Positions 26,653-35,178 of a stretch of DNA of 64,000 bases are shown piece after piece (positions within the stretch are counted from its first letter, which is position 1; every line of letters starts with the position of its first letter). The notes under the pieces are model-generated. The model had not been told where the DNA came from, searched no databases, and was given only the letters and a program-made list of their open reading frames with translations. The DNA is from an uncultured Roseicyclus sp. (GTDB taxonomy: Bacteria > Pseudomonadota > Alphaproteobacteria > Rhodobacterales > Rhodobacteraceae): assembly GCA_937139335.1 (NCBI GenBank), contig CAKZPN010000002.1, forward strand, positions 42,050 to 106,049, written 5' to 3'. A program made the position numbers and the translations under genes.

Positions 26653-27765
26653 ATGACCTTGCCCCCCTCTGACCCCGGCCGGATGGCCCTGCTCGGCACG
26701 GTCGGCCTGCCTGCCCGTTACGGCGGGTTCGAGACGCTGGCCGAGGAACTGGTGAAGGCCGCCGTCGCCCGGGGCGCGGCCGACCGGCTGACGGTCTGGT
26801 GCAGCGCCAAACAGGCCGGCCCCGACCGGCCCGAAAGCTTCGCGGGTGCCACGCTGCGCTACCTCCCGCTCAGGGCCAATGGCCCGCAATCCGTCGCCTA
26901 TGACGCGCTGTCGCTTTGGCAGGCGGCGCGGACCGGGCACCGAACGGCGCTCCTGATGGGGGTGTCGGGCGCAGGCGCCCTGCCCCTGATCCGCGCCACC
27001 TCTCGGATGCGGATCGTCACCCATCTGGACGGGATCGAAGGCCAGCGCTCGAAATGGGGACCGGTGGCGCGCGCCGTCCTGCAGCGGTCCGAGGCGATGG
27101 CGGTGCGCTGGTCGCACGCGGTCATCGCCGACAATCCCGAGATCGTCGCATATATTCGCACCCGCTACGGGCGCGAGCCGGTCGAGATCGCCTATGGCCA
27201 TGAACACGCCCAGACCGTGCCGCCCACCGACATCGCGGACCTCGGCCTGCCGCAAGGCTATGCGCTCGCCGTGGCGCGGGCCGAGCCCGAAAACAACCTT
27301 GTCGCTTTGCTCGACGCCTTCGCCCGCGAGCGCCCGCGCCTGCCCCTGGTCGTGCTCGCGAACTGGCAAGCGACACCGCATGGCCGCGACTTGAGCGCCC
27401 GCTACAAGGATCACGCCCAGATCCGCCTGCTCGACGCGGAGTACGACCCTGGCCGCCTGCACGCGATCCGGGCACGCGCGCGGCTATACCTGCATGGCCA
27501 TTCCGCGGGAGGCACCAACCCGTCGCTGGTCGAGATGATGGGCTTCGGCATTCCCATTGCCGCCTGGGATTGCGGGTTCAACCGCGCGACGACCGGCAAT
27601 GCCGCCGCCTATTTCGACAGTGCCGAAAGCCTGCGCGCCCTGATCCCCGTGCTCACCGACCCGCGGCTCGCGCATGGCATGGGGGCGGAGCTGATGGCCA
27701 TGGCGCGCCGCCGCTACCGCTGGCGCGATGTCACGGCGGCCTATTTCGACCTTCTCGGCCTCTAG
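26653..27765 (+). CDS. glycosyltransferase, DUF1972/GT4 rhamnosyltransferase-like
   Basis: A 370-residue GT-B enzyme. The N-terminal [21 protein letters not shown] is the hallmark of the DUF1972 group of family 4 glycosyltransferases, found in exopolysaccharide and O-antigen clusters, and the C-terminal half holds the nucleotide-sugar-binding block ([21 protein letters not shown]). It would act at the cytoplasmic face of the membrane in polysaccharide assembly. The ATG at 26653 lies just after a strong terminator; an ATG at 26683 ([12 protein letters not shown]) fits the usual family N-terminus better and could be the true start. No clear ribosome-binding site decides between them. Confidence 0.85.
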   Translation: MTLPPSDPGRMALLGTVGLPARYGGFETLAEELVKAAVARGAADRLTVWCSAKQAGPDRPESFAGATLRYLPLRANGPQSVAYDALSLWQAARTGHRTALLMGVSGAGALPLIRATSRMRIVTHLDGIEGQRSKWGPVARAVLQRSEAMAVRWSHAVIADNPEIVAYIRTRYGREPVEIAYGHEHAQTVPPTDIADLGLPQGYALAVARAEPENNLVALLDAFARERPRLPLVVLANWQATPHGRDLSARYKDHAQIRLLDAEYDPGRLHAIRARARLYLHGHSAGGTNPSLVEMMGFGIPIAAWDCGFNRATTGNAAAYFDSAESLRALIPVLTDPRLAHGMGAELMAMARRRYRWRDVTAAYFDLLGL

Positions 27766-27829
27766 CCCGCCCTTTCCCCGCCCGATTGCGCCGTCTATAG
27801 GTTTCGTTAACCCAGACGGAGCGACAGGC

Positions 27830-28417
27830 ATGCGCACAGCCCGGATCACCCGCAAGACCGCCGAGACCGAGATCGAGGTTTCGGTCGCGCTCGATGGCGC
27901 CGGCAGCTACGACAACCAGACCGGCGTGGGCTTCTTCGACCACATGCTGGACCAGCTGGCGCGCCACGCGCTGTTCGACATGACGGTGCGCTGCACGGGC
28001 GATCTGCACATCGACGACCACCACACGGTCGAGGACGTGGGCATCGCGCTGGGTCAGGCGTTGACGCAGGCCCTGGGCGACAAGCGTGGCATCCGGCGCT
28101 ACGGCAGCTTTCACCTTGCCATGGATGACGCACTGGTGCGCGCAGCGCTCGACCTGTCGGGGCGGCCCTATCTGGTATGGGACGTTGCATTCCCGACCGA
28201 GAAGATCGGCACGTTCGACACCGAGCTAGTGCGCGAATTCTTCCAGGCATTGTCAACACATGGCGGCATCACGCTGAACGTCGCCCAACTGGACGGGATC
28301 AACAGTCACCACATTGCCGAGGCGGCGTTCAAGGCGGTGGCGCGCGCGCTGCGCGAGGCGGTGGAGCCCGACCCGCGCACCTCCGGGGCGATCCCTTCGA
28401 CGAAGGGCAGCTTGTGA
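27830..28417 (+). CDS. hisB: imidazoleglycerol-phosphate dehydratase HisB
   Basis: A 195-residue monofunctional dehydratase, the form found outside enterobacteria. It converts imidazoleglycerol phosphate to imidazoleacetol phosphate in histidine synthesis. The two manganese-binding histidine blocks are DDHHTVED near residue 64 and [12 protein letters not shown] near residue 162, and [15 protein letters not shown] near residue 32 is the family signature. A GGAG site precedes the ATG. It starts the his run hisB-hisH-hisA-hisF-hisE. Confidence 0.97.
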   Translation: MRTARITRKTAETEIEVSVALDGAGSYDNQTGVGFFDHMLDQLARHALFDMTVRCTGDLHIDDHHTVEDVGIALGQALTQALGDKRGIRRYGSFHLAMDDALVRAALDLSGRPYLVWDVAFPTEKIGTFDTELVREFFQALSTHGGITLNVAQLDGINSHHIAEAAFKAVARALREAVEPDPRTSGAIPSTKGSL

Positions 28418-28421
28418 CGCC

Positions 28422-29060
28422 ATGACCACGGTGCTGATCGACTACGATTCGGGCAACCTGCACTCGGCCGAGAAGGCGTTCCAGCGCATGGCGGCGGAGG
28501 GTGGTCACGGCCGTGTCATCGTCACGTCCGACCCGGACGCGGTGGCCCGCGCGGATCGCATCGTGCTGCCCGGCGACGGCGCCTTTCCGGCCTGCCGGCG
28601 GGGGCTGCAGGCGATCGACGGGCTGGAAGAAGCCATCGTCGACGCGGTTGAAATTCGCGGGGCGCCGTTTCTCGGCATCTGCGTCGGCATGCAGATGCTG
28701 ACCACCTGGGGCCGCGAATACGAGGATGTGCGCGGCTTCGGCTGGGTGCCGGGCGAGGTGACGCGGATCGTCCCCGGCGACCCCGCCCTGAAGGTTCCGC
28801 ACATGGGCTGGAACGACCTGGTGATCGACGCGCGCCACCCGGTGCTCGACGGCATCAGCACCGGCGACCACGCCTATTTCGTGCATTCCTACGCCATGCG
28901 CGTGTCCGAGACCGCGCATCTGCTGGCGCATGTCGACTACGGCGGGCCGGTCACGGCCATCGTCGGCACCCGCAACGTGGTGGGCGCGCAATTCCACCCC
29001 GAGAAAAGCCAGCAGACCGGCCTGCGCCTGATCGCGAATTTCCTGAACTGGAAACCCTGA
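28422..29060 (+). CDS. hisH: imidazole glycerol phosphate synthase glutaminase subunit HisH
   Basis: A 212-residue class I glutamine amidotransferase. The catalytic triad is C87 (GICVGMQM), H192 and E194 (FHPEKSQ). It frees ammonia from glutamine and channels it to HisF, which is encoded 1.9 kb downstream. The ATG lies four bases after the hisB stop, so the two are coupled. A GC hairpin follows the stop, before a convergent gene that separates hisBH from hisA. Confidence 0.97.
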   Translation: MTTVLIDYDSGNLHSAEKAFQRMAAEGGHGRVIVTSDPDAVARADRIVLPGDGAFPACRRGLQAIDGLEEAIVDAVEIRGAPFLGICVGMQMLTTWGREYEDVRGFGWVPGEVTRIVPGDPALKVPHMGWNDLVIDARHPVLDGISTGDHAYFVHSYAMRVSETAHLLAHVDYGGPVTAIVGTRNVVGAQFHPEKSQQTGLRLIANFLNWKP

Positions 29061-29064
29061 GACA

Positions 29065-29085
29065 GGCCCCGGCGGTGCCGGGGCC
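29065..29085. terminator. GC hairpin after hisH
   Basis: GGCCCCGGC and GCCGGGGCC form a 9-bp stem with a three-base loop, 4 bases after the hisH stop and 15 bases before the end of the convergent DUF2147 gene. The following bases, TCTCC, are only weakly T-rich. Confidence 0.55.
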
Positions 29086-29099
29086 TCTCCACTGTCAGA

Positions 29100-29498
29100 T
29101 CAGTTGGCGCGTTGCCACGACCCGCCTTCGCGGCAGATCGCGCCGCCCATGACGCAGCCCGACACGCTCAGCGCGTTGCCCGACAGCTGCAGCCGCGAGC
29201 GGTAGTCGCGGTCGCGGTCCGGGGCGTAGAGCATCCCGCGATATTCCCCCGGCTCGCCGGTCGGGTTCGTCTCCCAGATGATCTGGCGACCGACATTGGG
29301 CGACTGCATCGTCGCCCCCGACGGATCGAAGGCCTCGATCAGCGTGCCGCAGAGCGATTGCCCGCATTGCGTCACCCGGATGATCCCGGTGTTCCCGTTG
29401 TCGTCGGGTGCCGTGCGCCAGTCGCCGATCAGGTCGTCGGCCATCGCCGCGCCGGTCATCGCCATCAGCGCCACGGCGCCGAGCAGAAAGTTCCGCAT
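29100..29498 (-). CDS. DUF2147 exported protein
   Basis: A 132-residue protein with a signal peptide (MRNFLLGAVALMAMTGAAMAD) and a mature part beginning LIGDWRTAPDDNGNTGIIRVTQCGQSLCGTLI, the DUF2147 lipocalin-like pattern. Two further cysteines (CVMGGAICREG) lie near the C-terminus and could form disulfides. A GGGAGGAG site precedes the ATG. It lies on the opposite strand to the his genes, between hisH and hisA. The function is unknown; DUF2147 proteins are periplasmic. Confidence 0.85.
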   Translation of the reverse strand: MRNFLLGAVALMAMTGAAMADDLIGDWRTAPDDNGNTGIIRVTQCGQSLCGTLIEAFDPSGATMQSPNVGRQIIWETNPTGEPGEYRGMLYAPDRDRDYRSRLQLSGNALSVSGCVMGGAICREGGSWQRAN

Positions 29499-29646
29499 GA
29501 CTCATCTCCTCCCATGAGTTGTGCGGAAATCCTGCAGATGTGGGCCTCACCTTGTCCAGCATGACGTTGCGCCAGATCGCGCGGCCTTGCCCCCGCGGCG
29601 CGGCTTTGCCAAAAGCCCGTGAGACCGCAGCGAAAGGCCCGACGCC

Positions 29647-30363
29647 ATGATCCTCTACCCCGCCATCGACCTCAAGGACGGGCAGGCGGTGCGCCTTCTG
29701 CGCGGCGAGATGGAGCAGGCGACCGTCTTCAACACCGACCCCGCCGCACAGGCGCGCGCGTTCCAGGATGCGGGCTGCGCCTGGCTGCACCTGGTGGACC
29801 TGAACGGGGCTTTTGCGGGCAAGCCGGTGAACGGCGCGGCGGTCGAGGCGATCCTTTCCGCGACTTCCGTCCCCACGCAGCTCGGCGGCGGCATCCGCGA
29901 CATGGCGACGGTCGAGATGTGGCTGACAAAGGGTATCGCGCGCGTGATCCTAGGGACCGTGGCGGTGGAGGACCCCGCGCTGGTGCGGCAGGCGGCGGCG
30001 GCGTTTCCGGGGCAGGTCGCGGTCGGCATCGACGCGCGCAAGGGCCGCGTCGCGACCAAGGGCTGGGCCGAGGAGACCGAGGTGATGGTCACCGACCTCG
30101 CCCGCAGCTTCGAGGACGCGGGCGTCGCCGCGATCATCTACACCGACATCGACCGCGACGGCGCGATGGGCGGGCCGAACGTGACCGCCACCGCCGACCT
30201 CGCCCGCGCGACCGCCATCCCGGTTATCGCCTCTGGCGGCGTGTCGTCGCTCGCCGACCTCACTGCGCTCCGCGACACCGGGGTCATCGCGGGCGCGATC
30301 TCGGGCCGGGCACTCTATGATGGCGCGCTCGATCTTGCCGAGGCGCTGCGGGCGCTCGGCTGA
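29647..30363 (+). CDS. hisA: phosphoribosylformimino-5-aminoimidazole carboxamide ribotide isomerase HisA
   Basis: A 238-residue beta/alpha-barrel isomerase. The catalytic aspartates are D8 (YPAIDLKDG) and the one in [13 protein letters not shown] near residue 129, and [12 protein letters not shown] near residue 78 is a phosphate-binding loop. It performs the Amadori rearrangement that feeds HisF/HisH. It follows a 148-base gap after the divergent DUF2147 gene, so it probably has its own promoter. Its stop is close to the convergent DUF302 gene. Confidence 0.96.
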   Translation: MILYPAIDLKDGQAVRLLRGEMEQATVFNTDPAAQARAFQDAGCAWLHLVDLNGAFAGKPVNGAAVEAILSATSVPTQLGGGIRDMATVEMWLTKGIARVILGTVAVEDPALVRQAAAAFPGQVAVGIDARKGRVATKGWAEETEVMVTDLARSFEDAGVAAIIYTDIDRDGAMGGPNVTATADLARATAIPVIASGGVSSLADLTALRDTGVIAGAISGRALYDGALDLAEALRALG

Positions 30364-30367
30364 GCCG

Positions 30368-30820
30368 TCAGTCGTCGGCGGCAGCCCGGGTGAGACGGTC
30401 AAGCGCGTCCTCGATCTCCTCGATCACCGGCAGGTCGTCGTCGACCCCGGTATCGTCGAACATCTCTTCCGCTTCCGGCCAGACGATTGTCGTACCACCG
30501 TCCGGGTCGTCGTGGACCAGCACGCGCATCGGCAGGAACAGGCCCGCCTGGATGTCGTCCTGCATCACCGAGGTTCCAAGCTCCGGGTTGCCGAAGATCA
30601 GGACCTGCGCCTCGGGGATGTGCATACCGACCGAGCGGGCGCCCTCGGCATGGTCGACGCGGGCAAAGACCGTCGCGCCGGCCGCCTCGACGGCGGCGAC
30701 AAGGCGGTCCATCACCGTCGCCACATCATCGTCGCTGTGACGGGTCTCGAAATCGGCAAAGGCCGGCAGCGCGACGAGCGAGAGCGTTGCGGCAAGAGCG
30801 GAGATTTTCAGCGGTTTCAT
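30368..30820 (-). CDS. DUF302 exported protein
   Basis: A 150-residue protein with a signal peptide ([22 protein letters not shown]) and a DUF302 domain: [38 protein letters not shown] then [10 protein letters not shown], which is the common core of the family. AAAGGAGG precedes the ATG at 30820. It lies opposite to the his genes, between hisA and hisF. The function of periplasmic DUF302 proteins is unknown. Confidence 0.88.
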   Translation of the reverse strand: MKPLKISALAATLSLVALPAFADFETRHSDDDVATVMDRLVAAVEAAGATVFARVDHAEGARSVGMHIPEAQVLIFGNPELGTSVMQDDIQAGLFLPMRVLVHDDPDGGTTIVWPEAEEMFDDTGVDDDLPVIEEIEDALDRLTRAAADD

Positions 30821-30940
30821 GTGTCGTCCTCCTTTGGCACACCAATTCTCTCGGGGCGGCAGGGGTTCCATCGCCGTGCCCGGTTACCCGGCGCATCGCA
30901 CGCCTTCCCTCGCCCGTGGCGATGGCCTAAGAGATCGGCC

Positions 30941-31702
30941 ATGTTGAAGACCCGCATCATTCCCTGTCTCGACGTCGCCGACGGGCGCGTGGTCAAGGGC
31001 GTGAATTTCCTTGACCTGATCGACGCCGGCGACCCGGTGGAACAGGCCAAGGCCTATGACGCCGCGGGCGCGGACGAGCTCTGTTTTCTCGACATCCACG
31101 CAACGCATGAAAACCGCGGCACGATGTACGACCTTGCCACACGCACGGCGGAACAGTGTTTCATGCCGCTGACCATCGGCGGCGGCGTGCGCACCGTGGA
31201 CGATGTGCGCAACCTGCTGCTCGCGGGTGCCGACAAGGTCAGTTTCAACTCCGCCGCCGTGGCCGACCCCGACGTGGTGGCGCGCGCCGCCGACCGCTTC
31301 GGGTCGCAATGCATCGTGGTGGCCATCGACGCCAAGACCGTCGCGCCTGGAAAGTGGGAGATCTTCACCCATGGCGGCCGCCGCGAGACCGGCATCGACG
31401 CGGTCGCCTTCGCCAAGACCGTGGTCGCCAAGGGCGCGGGGGAAATCCTGCTGACCTCGATGGACCGCGACGGGACGAAGCAGGGCTTCAACATCCCGCT
31501 GACCCGCGCCATCGCCGACGCCGTGACGGTGCCGGTGATCGCGTCGGGCGGCGTCGGCACGCTCGACCATCTTGTCGAGGGCGTGACAGAGGGGCGAGCG
31601 AGCGCGGTGCTTGCCGCCTCGATCTTCCATTTCGGCACCTTTTCCATCGCCGAGGCCAAGGCCCACATGGCCGCCGCCGGCATCCCCATGAGGCTGACAT
31701 GA
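30941..31702 (+). CDS. hisF: imidazole glycerol phosphate synthase cyclase subunit HisF
   Basis: A 253-residue beta/alpha barrel. The catalytic aspartates are D11 (IPCLDVADG) and the one in [13 protein letters not shown] near residue 130; [12 protein letters not shown] is a phosphate loop. It joins ammonia from HisH with PRFAR to give imidazole glycerol phosphate and AICAR. The start ATG at 30941 begins the [12 protein letters not shown] block conserved in the family. Its stop overlaps the hisE start by four bases. Confidence 0.97.
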   Translation: MLKTRIIPCLDVADGRVVKGVNFLDLIDAGDPVEQAKAYDAAGADELCFLDIHATHENRGTMYDLATRTAEQCFMPLTIGGGVRTVDDVRNLLLAGADKVSFNSAAVADPDVVARAADRFGSQCIVVAIDAKTVAPGKWEIFTHGGRRETGIDAVAFAKTVVAKGAGEILLTSMDRDGTKQGFNIPLTRAIADAVTVPVIASGGVGTLDHLVEGVTEGRASAVLAASIFHFGTFSIAEAKAHMAAAGIPMRLT

Positions 31703-32013
31703 GCGACGACACCCTGCTGCGGCTGGCCGCCACCATCGGCGCCCGCAAGGACGCGGACGCGGCGACCTCCTGGACCGCCAAGCTTCTGGCGCAAGGGCCG
31801 GACAAGACGGCGCAGAAATTCGGCGAGGAAGCCATCGAGGCGGTGGTCGAGGCCGTGCGCGGCGACCGCGAGAAGCTGACCGAGGAGGCGGCGGACGTGC
31901 TCTACCACCTGCTCGTCATGCTGGCGTCGCGCGACGTGGCGCTCGCTGATGTCTACGCGGAGCTTGACCGCCGTGCCGGTAAATCGGGGATCGAGGAAAA
32001 GGCGAGCCGGTAG
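31699..32013 (+). CDS. hisE: phosphoribosyl-ATP pyrophosphohydrolase HisE
   Basis: A 104-residue MazG-like pyrophosphohydrolase, separate from HisI as in many alphaproteobacteria. [13 protein letters not shown] and [14 protein letters not shown] carry the acidic metal-binding residues. It catalyses the second step of histidine synthesis. The ATGA overlap with hisF indicates coupled translation. Confidence 0.95.
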   Translation: MSDDTLLRLAATIGARKDADAATSWTAKLLAQGPDKTAQKFGEEAIEAVVEAVRGDREKLTEEAADVLYHLLVMLASRDVALADVYAELDRRAGKSGIEEKASR

Positions 32014-32022
32014 GGGCGGCGT

Positions 32023-32883
32023 TCATTCGGAAGGTTCGTAGCCAAGGCGAACACGCACCCCCTCTATCCATGACAGTGCCCAAGAGGGCATCCTGATGTC
32101 AGGCAGTTCGACGTCATATGCCCGTATCGCCTCCCAAACATCGGACGGACTGTCTCGAACCCTTTGCCAAATTTCTGCTCCGCTCGGCACTGTGCGGCCG
32201 CAAACCTCTTGCGCATCAGAGTCGCCATCCTCGCCAGTCGCAGGAAGCATTGACAAGGCGCGTCGCATGTCCTCGAGGTCGCGCATGTTTTCGCACGCAT
32301 CACGCAATTCGAGGCCGGTGATTCCGACGATGACGGCAATGCCCCAAAGCGGGATCGCTTCACCCACAGTTGCGGTCACATTTCGCGTAGCGCCCAAAGC
32401 TGTTCGGCGCTCGATACCGGATACCACTGTGTCAATCATTTCGTTCTGAGGGATTGCCCGGCCGCGAAATGTCACGACGCTGCGACGTGCCGCGTCCAAA
32501 TCGGCATCTGCGACCTCCAGCGCTCTGCGAAGGCGCGCAACTTCAGCGTCGGCAACGCGCCGCGCTTCATCCAGGTCAGCCTGTGCGACATTCAATGCTC
32601 TGCCCAAACGCGTGGCCTCAGCCTCAGCCGTCTCCCGTGCGGCTCTTTCAGCCGCAAGGTTGGAGGCATGGCGGCTTTGTACCAGATCCGCAGTATCCCA
32701 CGCTGCTGCCACAATTGCCGAGACGCCGTTGAACGCCGCGATCGACGTCACGGTCGCCACGTTCAGCGCCACGGCCGCGAGAAACAACACAGCGAAGAAC
32801 CAGCGCCACATCCGCCGCCCGCTCCAGCGGATGACCGAGGCCGTCGACAGCATGGTCCGGCTTCTGTGGTCTCGTCTGGCCAT
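32023..32883 (-). CDS. membrane protein with coiled coil and internal repeat, unknown function
   Basis: A 286-residue protein I do not recognise. A basic N-terminus is followed by a hydrophobic region (about residues 27-62), then a long alanine/arginine-rich coiled coil (about 72-137) in which RALNVAQADLDEARR and RALEVADADLDAARR repeat with a spacing of about 25 residues. A second hydrophobic helix (GEAIPLWGIAVIVGITG, about 178-194) precedes an acidic C-terminal half. An AAGGGAAGGG site supports the start. Third codon positions look less GC-rich than in neighbouring genes, which hints at later acquisition. It is convergent with the his operon. Confidence 0.7.
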   Translation of the reverse strand: MARRDHRSRTMLSTASVIRWSGRRMWRWFFAVLFLAAVALNVATVTSIAAFNGVSAIVAAAWDTADLVQSRHASNLAAERAARETAEAEATRLGRALNVAQADLDEARRVADAEVARLRRALEVADADLDAARRSVVTFRGRAIPQNEMIDTVVSGIERRTALGATRNVTATVGEAIPLWGIAVIVGITGLELRDACENMRDLEDMRRALSMLPATGEDGDSDAQEVCGRTVPSGAEIWQRVRDSPSDVWEAIRAYDVELPDIRMPSWALSWIEGVRVRLGYEPSE

Positions 32884-32922
32884 GGTCCGGTCCCTTCCCT
32901 TGCGGTGCCGCGCGGCGCCCGC

Positions 32923-33396
32923 TCACAGCTTCGACGAAATGATCCCGGTATTGAACCCGCCCATGCGCAATTCTCCGAACAACCTCTGGTATTCGATCTT
33001 GGGGCACCGGTTCTGGATCACGCTCAGCCCCGCAGCCTCGGCCTTCGCCGCGGCCTCCGGATGGGTCACGCCGATCTGCATCCAGATCACCTTGGGCAGC
33101 GGATCCATCACCAACGCCTCCTCGACGATCTCCGGCACCGCCTCGGGGCGGCGGAAGATGTCGATCACGTCGACGGGTTCGGTGATGTCGGCAAGGGTCG
33201 CCTTCACCTCCACGCCCCAGAGCATCTTGCCCGCCTGCCCCGGATTGACCGGGATCACGCGGTAGCCCTTGAGGCTCAGGTAGCGGCCCACGTAATGGCT
33301 GGGCCGCACCGGGTTGGGCGACACGCCGACGCAGGCGAACACCCTGGATCGCTTGAGAATGTCGCGCAGGAGGTCATCGGAGGGGGCTTCGGTCAT
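32923..33396 (-). CDS. CoA-binding domain protein (YccU-like)
   Basis: A 157-residue CoA-binding/Rossmann protein. VFACVGVSPNPVRPSHYVGRYLSLKGYRVIPVNPGQAG (residues 19-56) is the nucleotide-binding signature of the YccU group, and VIWMQIGVTHPEAAAKAEAAGLSVIQNRCPKIEY is the conserved C-terminal block. The natural ligand and role are not established. The ATG at 33396 lies 20 bases downstream of a terminator, so the gene has a very short space for its own promoter or depends on read-through. An upstream in-frame start is unlikely. Confidence 0.85.
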   Translation of the reverse strand: MTEAPSDDLLRDILKRSRVFACVGVSPNPVRPSHYVGRYLSLKGYRVIPVNPGQAGKMLWGVEVKATLADITEPVDVIDIFRRPEAVPEIVEEALVMDPLPKVIWMQIGVTHPEAAAKAEAAGLSVIQNRCPKIEYQRLFGELRMGGFNTGIISSKL

Positions 33397-33416
33397 GGTG
33401 ACCGCATAGCACGAAG

Positions 33417-33449
33417 AAAAAGCGCCCGCAGCTATTACAGCGCGGGCGC
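33417..33449 (-). terminator. intrinsic terminator after the rlmB/zinc-ribbon genes
   Basis: On the minus strand GCGCCCGC and GCGGGCGC form an 8-bp stem with a 12-base loop and a TTTTT tail. It ends the rlmB-zinc-ribbon transcript just before the CoA-binding gene. Confidence 0.8.
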
Positions 33450-33559
33450 AAGTCACGGAACGAGGGACAGTGATGGACGTGTAGTGTTCCGAACCACAGC
33501 GTCATGAGTTGTATTTGGGAGACATCCGTTTCGTTTAAAGATGCCTTACAGAAACGTGA

Positions 33560-33865
33560 TCAATCGAAGATGTCCTCGATCTCGTCGAAGACCTCTTCCA
33601 GCGCGCGTTTCCACAGGGGCTTGCGCCGTTTCACGGGCTTGCGCCGGCGCGGGTCGCCGCCTTTCACCTCGCCCGGATGGGGCGCGGCAGGAGCGGGGCT
33701 GCGCTTTTTGGGCTTCGCCGGCGCGGGCGCCTTCAGCCATTTCATCTCGTGGAGCGGCGCCCCGCAGGAGCCGCAGGCCAGCTCGTGCCCGCCCCGCGCG
33801 GTCAGTCGCAACGCCTGCCGCCGGCCACAGTAGCAGCAGGTGGCGATCTTGGTGGTCTCGGGCAT
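33560..33865 (-). CDS. small zinc-ribbon protein with basic tail
   Basis: A 101-residue protein with two cysteine pairs (CCYCG near residue 10 and CGSCG near residue 31) that would bind one zinc, then a lysine/proline-rich linker (APAKPKKRSPAPAAPHPGE) and an acidic end (EEVFDEIEDIFD). The basic middle suggests nucleic-acid contact, but this is only inference. It starts 12 bases downstream of the rlmB stop with a GAAGGA site, so it is probably co-transcribed with that rRNA methyltransferase, and a terminator follows. Confidence 0.75.
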   Translation of the reverse strand: MPETTKIATCCYCGRRQALRLTARGGHELACGSCGAPLHEMKWLKAPAPAKPKKRSPAPAAPHPGEVKGGDPRRRKPVKRRKPLWKRALEEVFDEIEDIFD

Positions 33866-33877
33866 GCGGGCGGTCCT

Positions 33878-34675
33878 TCAGGTTCGTGTGACCGCATATA
33901 GGGACACCGCCGCCGCGTTCGACACGTTGAGCGAGCCGAAGCCGCCCGCCGACGGGATCTTGACCAGGTGGTCGCAGAGCTCGCGCGTCCGCGCCCGCAG
34001 CCCCGGCCCCTCGGCCCCCAGCACCAGCGCCACGGGCCGGTCTGTGAGGGTGGCGGCCATCGCCCCGATCTCCACCTCCGCCTCGCCGTCGAGCCCGAGG
34101 CAGACATAGCCCATCGCCTTCAGCGCCTCGATCGTGTTGCCGAGGTTCTGCACCCGCAGGTAGGGCTGTCGCTCCAGCGCCCCGCTGGCGGTCTTGGCCA
34201 GCGCCCCGGTCTCGGGCGCGGCATGGCGCGCGGGCGCGATCACCGCGCGGGCTCCGAACACCTCGGCAGAGCGCAGGATGGCGCCGACATTGTGCGGGTC
34301 CGTGACCTGGTCGAGCAGCACGAGCCGCGGCGCAGCAGGCCCATCGGCCAGCGCCACATCCTCCAGCCGGCCCCAGTCGAGCGGCTTCACCTCCAGCGCC
34401 GCGCCCTGATGGACCGAGCCGGGATCGAGCGGCGCAGGGAACTTGCGCGGGTCGGCGATCTCGGGCGTCAGGCCCGCCGCGGCGATGGCATCGGCCAGCT
34501 TGTCCTCGGCGTTCTTCGTCACCACGAGATGGCGCTTGTCGCGGGCGGGGTTCATCAGCGCGTCCCGCACGGCGTGGAGCCCGAAGAGCCATACGGTCTC
34601 GGCCGCGGCTACGCGGCGCGAGCGTTCCTTGTCGACGACCCAGGACGGTTTCTTGGCCAAACCCTCAACCCTCAT
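33878..34675 (-). CDS. rlmB: 23S rRNA (guanosine-2'-O)-methyltransferase RlmB (TrmH family)
   Basis: A 265-residue SpoU-type methyltransferase. The N-terminal substrate-binding domain (WLFGLHAVRDALMNP) is followed by the knotted SPOUT domain with motif 1 DPHNVGAILRSAEVFGA, motif 2 LVLGAEGPGLR and motif 3 IPSAGGFGSLNVSNAAAV. RlmB methylates G2251 of 23S rRNA. The ATG at 34675 is chosen because the longer frame runs through the antisense of tRNA-Tyr. It is divergent from tRNA-Tyr. Confidence 0.93.
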   Translation of the reverse strand: MRVEGLAKKPSWVVDKERSRRVAAAETVWLFGLHAVRDALMNPARDKRHLVVTKNAEDKLADAIAAAGLTPEIADPRKFPAPLDPGSVHQGAALEVKPLDWGRLEDVALADGPAAPRLVLLDQVTDPHNVGAILRSAEVFGARAVIAPARHAAPETGALAKTASGALERQPYLRVQNLGNTIEALKAMGYVCLGLDGEAEVEIGAMAATLTDRPVALVLGAEGPGLRARTRELCDHLVKIPSAGGFGSLNVSNAAAVSLYAVTRT

Positions 34676-34747
34676 GCACGATTGCCCGCCCCGGTTACGC
34701 CCCGCGCGCGCTCTTGCCAAGGGCCCGCCCAAGGCGGCAATTTGCAG

Positions 34748-34776
34748 TTGACGCCCCCTGCCCCCCCGACTATCCA
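34748..34776 (+). promoter_or_regulatory. promoter of tRNA-Tyr
   Basis: TTGACG, a 17-base spacer and TATCCA, with a predicted start near 34783, six bases before the mature tRNA. Confidence 0.7.
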
Positions 34777-34788
34777 ACGCAACGCGTC

Positions 34789-34872
34789 GGGCGACGTGCT
34801 GCAAGGTGCGGCAGCGGACTGTAACTCCGCCGGGGAGACCCACGCCTGGTTCGATTCCAGGGTCGCCCACCA
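34789..34872 (+). tRNA. tRNA-Tyr (anticodon GTA)
   Basis: An 84-nt class II tRNA: acceptor GGGCGAC with GTCGCCC, anticodon stem GCGGA/TCCGC around CTGTAAC (anticodon GTA), a long variable arm with GGG-GAGA-CCC, T-arm CCTGG/CCAGG with TTCGATT, and encoded CCA. The long variable arm is expected for bacterial tRNA-Tyr. Confidence 0.95.
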
Positions 34873-35178
34873 TTCCCCCCCGACTCTCCACCGCCCCGAC
34901 CGCTCGCCGATCAAGCCGTTCAATCGATTCGCGCAGAGCCTGGCAGGCTCTCGCGGACCCCATGCGCCAATTCCCGCATCGCCCGTAAATAAAGCCTGCA
35001 CATATACTTGGCAGTTGCATTATTGCTGCTGTCGCCTTGCCGGCGACATAAACTCTACACGGTTTTCCGCCTACAGTTGTATGGACTGATTTTGATCGTT
35101 GCCCCATCGAAGTCCGGGCTCTAGGGCTGACAGTGTGGTTCCGGCCAAAGCTCCGGGTCGACAATTCGAGGCGCAGCA
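34873..35178. other. intergenic region between tRNA-Tyr and the sugar transferase
   Basis: 306 bases with no credible gene. It is AT-richer from about 34980 to 35090, where a promoter for the downstream sugar transferase is likely, but I could not assign -35/-10 elements or a terminator for tRNA-Tyr. Confidence 0.4.
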
